Assembly (NCBI GenBank): GCA_025055075.1
Contig: JANWYV010000034.1
Location: 1 to 64,000 of the forward strand
Length of the DNA: 64,000 nucleotides
Direction: 5' to 3'
From: Blastocatellia bacterium
GTDB taxonomy: Bacteria > Acidobacteriota > Blastocatellia > HR10
The translations under genes were made by a program, and so were the position numbers. Of the stretch, positions 54,985 to 62,523 are shown piece by piece (positions within the stretch are counted from its first letter, which is position 1; each line of letters starts with the position of its first letter). The notes beneath the pieces are model-generated. The model was not told the DNA's origin, searched no databases, and worked only from the letters and a program-made list of their open reading frames with translations.

Positions 54985-56766
54985 ATGTGCGTCGTGCGGA
55001 AGAAGGCGATCGGTCTGTTGCTCATCGTGACGGTGGGGTTCGCCTTCGCGCCGACCGAGCGCGCCGAGGATCGGTGGGAGCAGTATGTGAACGAAAAGCA
55101 TGGATGCTCGCTCTACTACCGACCCGCGCAATGGAACCTGCGGGTGCAATCCGGTTCGGGCAGCGAAACCGCGATCTTCATGGCGCAGGATGATCCAGAG
55201 GTCATGGCCGTGTTGAACATGTTCGATCCGGTGCCGAACCTCACACTCCATCCCCGACAACTCTTCGACATGGACCGGGGAGCGTTGGCGACGATCTTCG
55301 GTGGCTTGACGATCCAAGAGGAGCGCGTCCTGACGCTCTCGGGAGCGACGGCGCATCAGGTGACTTTCGAAGGACGGGAGAAACGAGTGACTCGGTACAC
55401 GATTGTCCATCGCGGTTCCGTCTACTTGCTCGTGTACATCGCGCCGAAGTCGAAATACGCGTCGTATCTGCCGGGTTTCCGCGCCATGGTCGAGACATTT
55501 CGCATCTTCGGCACGGGCGTTCCCGAAGCCGATCCTCGCACGCTCTCGCCTGAAGTGGTGGCCGAACCCGCTGGGGAGCGCGCCTTGCGCATTCGCACGC
55601 AGCCGGATCCCGTGTTCGTGGAGATTCGAGAGGGGGATCAGAATTGGCATTATCATCTCATCCTGGCGAACCCGCATGACAGCGAGGTCGAGCTTCGAGA
55701 GATCCGCGTGCGCTATGTGAGCGAGGGGCGCGTGGTGGACGAGACGCGGCTCGATCCGCCCGCGATCCAGCGCGTGATGGAAGGAGGATCGAATCGCCTT
55801 CCGCCGAAGGGGGAAGTGCGATGGCGCGATCACGCGGGACATCGCGAGCGCGCGCCCGAGAGCATCGAGTATGCGATCTTCTTCCGCGCGGAAGATCGGT
55901 TATGGCAGCAGACGCATCGCGTCTCCTTGCTTCGCTATCAACAGAAGACGCGATTCACGCTCCCCTTCAACGGAGTGTGGCGCGTGTGGCGCGGGCATGA
56001 GGTCTTCGAGGGACATCGGCAGCGAGCCGATGCACAAGCCTTCGCGTACGACTTCATCTACGAGCGAGGGGGAAGCGATCGCCGTCCCCCAGAAGCGCGC
56101 GCCAGAGCCAGGGCAGCGCGCCGTGCGCGACCGACTCGCGACGGCGTAGCGTGGTCGCTCGCGGATTTTTACGCCTTCGGTCGGAAGGTCCTGGCACCGG
56201 CCGATGGACGCGTCGTGCGCGCTGTGGATGGCGAGCCCGACCGTCCTCCGGTCGCGACGCGCTTGCGAAGAGCGCAGCCCTCGGGAGAGGATCCACGCCA
56301 GATCTTCGGCAATTACATCGTCATTGATCACGGCCATGGGGAATTCAGCGTGCTCGCGCATCTGAAGCGAGGATCGGTGCGCGTGAAGCGAGGGGATCAC
56401 GTGAAGCGCGGTCAAGTCCTGGCCGAATGTGGGAATTCTGGAGCAAGTCCACAACCGCATCTCCATTTTCACGTCATGGATGGGCCAGACCCGATGCGAA
56501 GTCGGGGCTTGCCCGTGCGATTTGAGAATTATCGCCTCTGGCGCGGCGGGCGCGTCACGCTCGTTCGTTCAGGGGTTCTGCGCGCGGGCGAACGCGTGGA
56601 GCGCGTGATCGAACCGACGCGTCGTGCGCCCACTCGTAGGCCTGCTCGCCCGGCGAGATCGCGACGGCGTGCTGGTCTCTTCCCATGGAATGATTCGGTG
56701 GGGAATCCGGCGGTCGTCAACGTGCCCTCTGCTGTCCGCCCGGTTACTTCTGGAGGCGCGGGATGA
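54985..56766 (+). CDS. M23-family (LytM-like) peptidase with large N-terminal region
   Basis: 593 residues from ATG 54985; an upstream TTG at 54958 would add nine. A signal segment covers about 1-25. About 310 residues with no recognised family follow. The C-terminal M23 region contains GHRQRADAQAFAYDF (H and D zinc ligands), PADGRVVRAVDGEPD, NYIVIDHGHGEFSVLAHLK and SPQPHLHFHVMD (HxH). An Arg/Ala-rich insert (about 370-390) splits the domain and an Arg/Pro tail ends the protein. Probably a periplasmic peptidoglycan endopeptidase or regulator. It overlaps the next gene by ATGA. Confidence 0.82.
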   Translation: MCVVRKKAIGLLLIVTVGFAFAPTERAEDRWEQYVNEKHGCSLYYRPAQWNLRVQSGSGSETAIFMAQDDPEVMAVLNMFDPVPNLTLHPRQLFDMDRGALATIFGGLTIQEERVLTLSGATAHQVTFEGREKRVTRYTIVHRGSVYLLVYIAPKSKYASYLPGFRAMVETFRIFGTGVPEADPRTLSPEVVAEPAGERALRIRTQPDPVFVEIREGDQNWHYHLILANPHDSEVELREIRVRYVSEGRVVDETRLDPPAIQRVMEGGSNRLPPKGEVRWRDHAGHRERAPESIEYAIFFRAEDRLWQQTHRVSLLRYQQKTRFTLPFNGVWRVWRGHEVFEGHRQRADAQAFAYDFIYERGGSDRRPPEARARARAARRARPTRDGVAWSLADFYAFGRKVLAPADGRVVRAVDGEPDRPPVATRLRRAQPSGEDPRQIFGNYIVIDHGHGEFSVLAHLKRGSVRVKRGDHVKRGQVLAECGNSGASPQPHLHFHVMDGPDPMRSRGLPVRFENYRLWRGGRVTLVRSGVLRAGERVERVIEPTRRAPTRRPARPARSRRRAGLFPWNDSVGNPAVVNVPSAVRPVTSGGAG

Positions 56767-57221
56767 CAGGGGAAAGCGGTGTCTATTGCGTGATCGTGCG
56801 CTTGGAGCGCGAGGCGCGTATTCGCGTCGGGCGGTTCGGTCTCAAGACGTTTGCTCCCGGAACGTATGTGTACACGGGACGAGCAGCGCGCGGCCTCAGA
56901 GCGCGCTTGGCCCGGCATCTTCAGCGTCGGAAATCGAAGCGATGGCACATTGACCATCTGACGACTCACCGATGGGCGCGCATCATCGGCGTCGTCGTCC
57001 TGTTGGGCGACGCCGCGCGCGAATGTCAAGTGCACCAACGCGTGAGGGCCGCCGCACAGGGTGATGTGCCTGGCTTCGGAGCGAGCGATTGCCGAAGTGG
57101 ATGCCGATCGCATCTAGCGTACTTCGCGTTGCCGAGAGGTCCTGCGACGAAGATGATGGGACGACGTTCGCCAGAGCGAACGCGGAAAGGCACGATGGTC
57201 AAGGCCGAAGGCCTTCGGTAG
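56763..57221 (+). CDS. GIY-YIG-like DUF123 nuclease
   Basis: 152 residues. GVYCVIVRLEREARIRVGRFG, AGTYVYTGRAARGLRARLARHL and KRWHIDHLT match DUF123 (Uri superfamily of GIY-YIG nucleases), with GFGASDC and CRSHLAYF near the C-terminus. Such proteins are often linked to or fused with endonuclease III in archaea. Its DNA-repair role is inferred. The C-terminal 25 residues are basic and nonconserved. Confidence 0.78.
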   Translation: MTGESGVYCVIVRLEREARIRVGRFGLKTFAPGTYVYTGRAARGLRARLARHLQRRKSKRWHIDHLTTHRWARIIGVVVLLGDAARECQVHQRVRAAAQGDVPGFGASDCRSGCRSHLAYFALPRGPATKMMGRRSPERTRKGTMVKAEGLR

Positions 57222-57224
57222 AAT
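57219..57224 (+). promoter_or_regulatory. -10 hexamer of a possible leaderless promoter
   Basis: TAGAAT ends nine bases before ATG 57234, with TGGTCA 17 bases upstream at 57196-57201. No Shine-Dalgarno. Confidence 0.4.
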
Positions 57225-57233
57225 TACGGGACA

Positions 57234-59099
57234 ATGGGCACAACGTTTCTGGATCGGCTCAATCGGGAAGTGCTCCTGGCCGACGGAGCGATGGGAACGC
57301 TCCTTCTGGCTCGTGGGATCGAGCCCAAGGCGCTCATGGAACAGAACCTCACCAATCCGGACCTCATTCGCCAGATTCACCTCGACTACATTCGAGCGGG
57401 CGCGCAGTTGATTGAGACGAACACGTTCCTAGCGAACCGGCTGCGTCTGGCCGAATATGGATTGGAATCGGAGTTGGAGGCCATCAATCGGGCGGCTGTT
57501 CGAATCGCGCGCGAGGCCGTGCGGATGAGCGGCGAGGAGGTCTTCATCGCGGGTTCCGTGGGACCGTTGGGCGCGTTGGTCAAGCCCTATGGGAATCTCA
57601 CCTTGGACGATCTCTCGGCGGCATATGTCGAGCAGATCGCTATCCTCGTGGATGAGGGGGTGGACGTCATCATCATCGAGACGCATCCGAGCTTACTGGA
57701 GGCTCTCGAGGCCGTGCGCGCGGCCAAGACCGTCTCGCCCACGACGCCCATCATCGCGCAGATGACGTTTCTGGAGGATGGGAAATCGAAATTCGGAGAC
57801 GATCTGCGCCGCTCTCTGGAAGCGCTGGCCGCTGCCGACGCCGATGTGGTGGGCGTCAATTGCAGCGGGCCGCAGATGACCTACGACATCATCTACGAAT
57901 TCTTGACGACGACCGAGCTGCCCGTCTCCATCATGCCGAATGCGGGCGTGCCGCAGTTCATCGGCGGGCGGACGATCTATCTCTCCTCGCCGGAATACCT
58001 GCGGGAGTACGCGCGCCGTTTCGTCGAAGCAGGCGCCAATATCCTCGGCGGTTGTTGCGGGACGACGCCTGAACATATTCGGGCGATGGGCGTCGTCGTG
58101 CGCGGCCAGGTCCCTCGACGCGTGCGACAGCGCGTCGCCGTGTCCGTTGGGGTGAGGGAGGAGCTGACGACCGCGTCCTCCGCGGTGCTCCCAGCGAGGT
58201 TTCGCGAACGCTTGGGGCGCGAATTCGTCGTGGTGGTGGAAGTGCACCCCCCTCGAGGAGTGGACTATCGGACGCCGATCGAGCACATTCGCCGACTCGC
58301 ACAGTGTGGTGTGGATGCCGTGAGCGTGCACGATCCGCCCGAAGCGCGCGTGAGCCTCTCGAGCTTCGTCTTCGCCCACGTGATTCAGACGCAGGCGGGC
58401 GTCGAGGCGATCTGGCATCTCTCCTGTCGGGATCGCACGCTCGCGGCGATTCATTCGGAGTTGCTCGGAGCGGCCGTGCTCGGCGTGCGCAACGTCTTAG
58501 CCCTCACGGGAGAGGCCGCGAGCGTCGGCGAATGGCCGCGCTGGCCCTCGGCCCACGACGTGAGCGCAACGGGATTGGTGAAAATCATCGAGGGCTTGAA
58601 TCGAGGACGCACATTGACCGGAAACGATATCGGATCGCCGACGGACTTTCGCGTCGGTGTGCTCGCGCAGGTTGGCGCTGAGGACGTCGAGGCCGAGTTT
58701 CGTAAGCTCGAGGAGCGCGTGGAAGCTGGAGCGCATTTCATCGTCACGACGCCGGTTTTCGACCTGCCGCGCTTCGAGTGGTTTTGGAAACGTTGCCTCG
58801 CGTTCGGTCTCCCCATCCTCGTGGGCATCCTCCCGCTCAAGAGCGCGCGCCATGCCGAGTTCCTTCATCACGAAGTGCCGGGGATCACCATTCCCGAGGT
58901 GTTGCGCGAACGGCTGCGTCGGGCGCAGGAGAACGAAAGCGCCGAAGGCATGCGCATCGCTCGCGAATTGATCGCACAGCTTCGACCGCATGTGGCGGGC
59001 GTGTATTTGATCCCCCCCTCGGAGCGATGGGAGGCGCTGCCGGACATGCTCGTCGCCTGTCTCCCCGAGGCGCAGAGGACGGACGCGCTCGGGGCGTGA
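57234..59099 (+). CDS. Homocysteine S-methyltransferase / methylenetetrahydrofolate reductase fusion
   Basis: 621 residues. N-terminal Hcy-binding barrel (1-300): LLADGAMGTLLLARGI, VNCSG (C210) and GGCCGTT (C274, C275) form the zinc site that activates homocysteine. C-terminal MTHFR barrel (about 330-615): VVVEVHPPRGVD, NVLALTGEAASVGEWP, GAHFIVTTPVFD and LVGILPL. This is the YitJ-type bifunctional layout; it lacks the cobalamin and SAM domains of full MetH. It probably works with a separate cobalamin protein in methionine synthesis. Confidence 0.88.
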   Translation: MGTTFLDRLNREVLLADGAMGTLLLARGIEPKALMEQNLTNPDLIRQIHLDYIRAGAQLIETNTFLANRLRLAEYGLESELEAINRAAVRIAREAVRMSGEEVFIAGSVGPLGALVKPYGNLTLDDLSAAYVEQIAILVDEGVDVIIIETHPSLLEALEAVRAAKTVSPTTPIIAQMTFLEDGKSKFGDDLRRSLEALAAADADVVGVNCSGPQMTYDIIYEFLTTTELPVSIMPNAGVPQFIGGRTIYLSSPEYLREYARRFVEAGANILGGCCGTTPEHIRAMGVVVRGQVPRRVRQRVAVSVGVREELTTASSAVLPARFRERLGREFVVVVEVHPPRGVDYRTPIEHIRRLAQCGVDAVSVHDPPEARVSLSSFVFAHVIQTQAGVEAIWHLSCRDRTLAAIHSELLGAAVLGVRNVLALTGEAASVGEWPRWPSAHDVSATGLVKIIEGLNRGRTLTGNDIGSPTDFRVGVLAQVGAEDVEAEFRKLEERVEAGAHFIVTTPVFDLPRFEWFWKRCLAFGLPILVGILPLKSARHAEFLHHEVPGITIPEVLRERLRRAQENESAEGMRIARELIAQLRPHVAGVYLIPPSERWEALPDMLVACLPEAQRTDALGA

Positions 59100-59162
59100 G
59101 CGCGCTTCCTCATCCGCGTGGGGGGATGCAGACCCGCGCTTTCCCCATCCGTTCGAATGGGC

Positions 59163-59168
59163 TAAACT
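59163..59168 (+). promoter_or_regulatory. -10 hexamer of a possible leaderless promoter
   Basis: TAAACT ends eight bases before the ATG at 59177; no Shine-Dalgarno lies between. Confidence 0.35.
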
Positions 59169-59176
59169 ATCTCCCT

Positions 59177-60349
59177 ATGCGGCGTGAGGTCTATCTGGAC
59201 AATAATGCGACGACGCCGGTTGCTCCGGAAGTCGTGGAAGCGATGGCTTCCTACTGGCAGGATCGCTTTGGCAACCCCTCGAGCCTGCATCGAAAAGGCG
59301 TGGAGGCTGAACGAGCCGTGCGTGAGAGTCGGGCGACGATCGCGCGTCTGCTGGGCGTGAAGGAGAACGAGGTCATCTTCACATCCGGAGGCACGGAGGG
59401 GGATAATCTGGCGATCAAGGGTGTGGCCCGCGCCTTGCGGCGTCGAGGGATACACATCATCACGACGAAGATCGAGCATCCGGCCGTCCTGGAGAGCTGT
59501 CGAGATTTGGAGGCTGAGGGATTCCGCGTGACCTATCTCGATGTGGATGCGGACGGCCTGGTGACTCCGGAGGCCGTCGAAGCCGCCCTCACGCCGGGGA
59601 CGATCCTCGTCTCGATCATGCACGTCAATAACGAGCTGGGGACAATTCTACCGATCTCCGAGATCGCTGAGCGCGTGAAGCGTCGGAATCCGGAGATCGT
59701 CGTCCATTCCGATGGGGTGCAAGCCATCGGGAAGACGCCCGTCGATCTGCGCGGGGTGGATCTCTATACGATCAGCGGGCACAAGATTCACGCGCCCAAA
59801 GGCACGGGCGCGCTCATCGTGCGCGAGGGGGTACGGCTCGTGCCGCTCTTCTCTGGTGGGGGACAGGAGCGAGGGTTGCGCTCGGGGACGGAGAACGTGG
59901 CTGGGATCGTCGCGTTGGCGCGCGCGCTGGAGTTGGCGTGCGAGAATCTGGAGGAGAGACTCGCGTATTTCCGGACCTTGCGCGAGCGTTTCCTCGACGG
60001 CGTGCGGCGGATCGACAGAGCGCGAATCAATTCGCCCGAGCGGAGCGTCCCGACGACCGTGAACGTTTCGTTCCCCGGGATCCCCGCCGAAGTCTTACTG
60101 CATGCGCTGGAGGAAGAGGGCATATTCGCCTCCACAGGGGCCGCGTGCGCGAGTCGGAAGCGGCGGCGCAGTCATGTCCTGGAGGCTATGCGTTTGCCAC
60201 CCGAAGTCATTGACTCGAGCCTGCGCTTCAGCTTCTCTCGCTACACGACCGTGGAGGACATCGAGTGGGCCGTGCATGCCCTCCAGCACGCCGTGGAGCG
60301 ACTCGCAATCGAAGCATCCCGTGCGACGCTGACGTTCACTCGACGATGA
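59177..60349 (+). CDS. Cysteine desulfurase (NifS/IscS-like)
   Basis: 390 residues from ATG 59177; a longer frame runs back into the preceding gene and is not the start. VYLDNNATTPVAPEVVEAM, TSGGTEGDNLAIKG, PLP lysine K203 in SGHKIHAPKGTGAL and catalytic C324 in STGAACASRKRRRSHVL are all present. It releases sulfur from cysteine as a persulfide. The stop overlaps the thiI start, so the sulfur is probably handed to ThiI. Confidence 0.93.
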   Translation: MRREVYLDNNATTPVAPEVVEAMASYWQDRFGNPSSLHRKGVEAERAVRESRATIARLLGVKENEVIFTSGGTEGDNLAIKGVARALRRRGIHIITTKIEHPAVLESCRDLEAEGFRVTYLDVDADGLVTPEAVEAALTPGTILVSIMHVNNELGTILPISEIAERVKRRNPEIVVHSDGVQAIGKTPVDLRGVDLYTISGHKIHAPKGTGALIVREGVRLVPLFSGGGQERGLRSGTENVAGIVALARALELACENLEERLAYFRTLRERFLDGVRRIDRARINSPERSVPTTVNVSFPGIPAEVLLHALEEEGIFASTGAACASRKRRRSHVLEAMRLPPEVIDSSLRFSFSRYTTVEDIEWAVHALQHAVERLAIEASRATLTFTRR

Positions 60350-61545
60350 GGCACGCCATCCTCGTTCGCTACGACGAGATCGGCATCAAGGGGAAAAATC
60401 GCCCGGATTTCGTGCGTCGGCTGGTTGCGAACATCCAGCGGGCGACCGGTCTCTCGAAGGAGGAAATTCAGGTCGAGTGGGGACGAATCTATCTCCATCC
60501 TTCCGGGGATCCGCAGGGGGTGTGCGAACGTCTCTCGCGAGTTTTCGGGGTGAAGAGCTTCAGCGTGGTTCTCGCTGTGCCGCATGATCTGGACTGCATG
60601 CGAGAAGCTGCCGTCGAACTCGCCCGCCGCGCTCTGGCGCGCGGAGCGCGAACGTTCAAGATCGAAGCGCGTCGAAGCTTCAAGGCCTTCCCTCTGAACT
60701 CGATGGAGATTAACCGCGAATTGGGGCACGCGGTTTCACAAGCGCTCCCTGAGCTCCGCGTGGAGGTGAGAGCACCAGAGGTCGTTCTCGAAGTCGAGGT
60801 GCGAAAGGAAGGCGTCTTCCTCGGCTCTGAACGTATTCCCGGTCCTGGAGGGCTTCCCGTCGGTGTCGCCGGTCGCGCGCTCCTGTTGCTCTCAGGAGGC
60901 ATTGATAGTCCCGTCGCCGGATGGATGCTCATGAAGCGCGGTGTGGCCGTAGACGCTGTGTACTTTCACAGCCCGCCGTATGTCGGTGAGAAAGCTAAGG
61001 AGAAGGTACTGGAGCTGGGACGCGTCCTCGCTCGCTGGCGCGCCGAAGCACTCACCATTTATGTGCCGCACTTCACGGAGATCCAGGTCGAGGTCTCGCG
61101 TGTCACTCCCCCACCGCTTTGGACGATCCTCTTTCGCCGGTTCATGCATCGCGTGGCCGAACGGATCGCACAGACATATAGGTATGGAGCCTTGGCCACG
61201 GGTGAGAGCCTCGGTCAGGTCGCCAGCCAAACGATGAAGAATCTGGCCTGCGTGGACGCCGCGACCCGCATGCTCGTTTTGCGACCGCTCGTCGGTTGGG
61301 ACAAGGCGGAGATCGTGCGGCTGGCCCGTCAGATCGGGACGTACGAGATTTCCATCCTGCCCTACGAGGACTGTTGCATCCTCTTCGCCCCTCGCCATCC
61401 GGAGACGCATGCGCGTTTGGAGCGCGTGGAAGCGATCGAAGCGCCTCTGGATGTCCCTCGCTTGGTCAAAAGCGCCCTCGAGCGCATGGAGATCTTCTCG
61501 GTGACGGAGCGCGACATCTCCGTCGTCCCCTCTCCCTCGGCCTGA
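60346..61545 (+). CDS. thiI: tRNA 4-thiouridine synthetase ThiI
   Basis: 399 residues from ATG 60346 (ATGA overlap with the desulfurase). A ferredoxin-like/THUMP region (about 1-165) is followed by the PP-loop ATPase with LLSGGIDSPVAGWMLMKRG. The conserved Cys pair in LPYEDCCILFAPRHPETHARLERV is present. The C-terminal rhodanese domain of E. coli ThiI is absent, as in many bacteria, where a dedicated desulfurase serves directly; the coupled gene upstream fits that. Confidence 0.93.
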   Translation: MRHAILVRYDEIGIKGKNRPDFVRRLVANIQRATGLSKEEIQVEWGRIYLHPSGDPQGVCERLSRVFGVKSFSVVLAVPHDLDCMREAAVELARRALARGARTFKIEARRSFKAFPLNSMEINRELGHAVSQALPELRVEVRAPEVVLEVEVRKEGVFLGSERIPGPGGLPVGVAGRALLLLSGGIDSPVAGWMLMKRGVAVDAVYFHSPPYVGEKAKEKVLELGRVLARWRAEALTIYVPHFTEIQVEVSRVTPPPLWTILFRRFMHRVAERIAQTYRYGALATGESLGQVASQTMKNLACVDAATRMLVLRPLVGWDKAEIVRLARQIGTYEISILPYEDCCILFAPRHPETHARLERVEAIEAPLDVPRLVKSALERMEIFSVTERDISVVPSPSA

Positions 61546-61590
61546 TGGGCTTCTCCCTCCCGTCGGCCTCCGTTCGCGCCAAGATTGAAA

Positions 61591-61619
61591 TTGAAAACCT
61601 TTTTCGATTCTGCTACAGT
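61591..61619 (+). promoter_or_regulatory. Promoter of the FTR1-family permease
   Basis: TTGAAA (61591-61596), 17-base spacer, TACAGT (61614-61619); a second TTGAAA lies immediately upstream at 61585-61590. Confidence 0.5.
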
Positions 61620-61671
61620 CCCTTCTTGCGGCTCGTCGGGGCCGCGCATGTACGGTGAGGAGGGAAAAGAG

Positions 61672-62466
61672 ATGACGCAAGCCTTCGTCATCGTCTTGCG
61701 CGAGGGGTTCGAAGCGTTCTTGATCGTCGCCATCACGCTGACGTACTTGCGAAAGACGGGACGGATGGGATTGATTCCGGCGGTCTACGTCGGCGTAGGG
61801 TTCTCGGTTCTGACAAGTGCGATCCTCGGCTATTGGCTTTTGCAGGAGGTGAATCAGGCGCTCTGGGAGGGGATTTTCAGCGTGGTCGCCGCCGTGCTCG
61901 TGGCGACGTTGGTGATCCACATGTGGCGGACGGCGCCGCGATTGAAGCAGATCATGCATCGGCAGATTGATGAGATCGCGGCGCGACGTACGCCGCGCGC
62001 GGCGTGGCTGGGCATGTTCGCCTTCACCACGGTGATGATCACGCGCGAAGGGATGGAGACGGCGCTCATGCTCATGCAAGTTCGGGGACGGTATTTCTGG
62101 GGGGCTCTTCTGGGCTTAGGGGCAGCGATCCTCATGGCGCTGCTGTGGGCGCGGTTCGGGCACCTCATCAATCTGAAGCTCTTTTTCCAAGTCACGAGCA
62201 TCTTTCTCCTCCTCTTCGCCGGGCAAATCCTCATCTATGCCTTCCACGAATTGGCTGAAGCGGGCCTGTGGCCAAACAGCGAGCATCTGCACGAGATCAC
62301 CGAGCCGTATTCCCCGACGGGCCTTTACGGACGATGGTTCGCGTTCGGCATCGTGTTGATCTGCGCCGGATGGTTGGCCGTTGCTTGGGGCATGGATCGC
62401 CTGCGCCGATCGGGCTTCAACGGCAGGCGTCTCCTACGGAGGAACGTATTTCGGGATGCGAGCTGA
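61672..62466 (+). CDS. FTR1-family iron permease
   Basis: 264 residues from ATG 61672 (GGAGGG upstream). About seven transmembrane helices. Two REGxE iron-binding motifs lie in helices 1 and 4: REGFE at 10-14 and REGME at 125-129, the hallmark of FTR1/EfeU permeases. It moves iron (usually Fe3+ after oxidation) across the inner membrane. No EfeO/EfeB or P19-type partner is visible. Confidence 0.9.
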   Translation: MTQAFVIVLREGFEAFLIVAITLTYLRKTGRMGLIPAVYVGVGFSVLTSAILGYWLLQEVNQALWEGIFSVVAAVLVATLVIHMWRTAPRLKQIMHRQIDEIAARRTPRAAWLGMFAFTTVMITREGMETALMLMQVRGRYFWGALLGLGAAILMALLWARFGHLINLKLFFQVTSIFLLLFAGQILIYAFHELAEAGLWPNSEHLHEITEPYSPTGLYGRWFAFGIVLICAGWLAVAWGMDRLRRSGFNGRRLLRRNVFRDAS

Positions 62467-62509
62467 GGTTTCGGGGGCGGGACGAGCGACCGCCTCGGCC
62501 CGGGTGCGG

Positions 62510-62515
62510 TATAAT
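62510..62515 (+). promoter_or_regulatory. Perfect -10 hexamer of a possible leaderless promoter
   Basis: TATAAT ends eight bases before ATG 62524. No good -35 or Shine-Dalgarno is visible. Confidence 0.45.
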
Positions 62516-62523
62516 CCGAGCTG

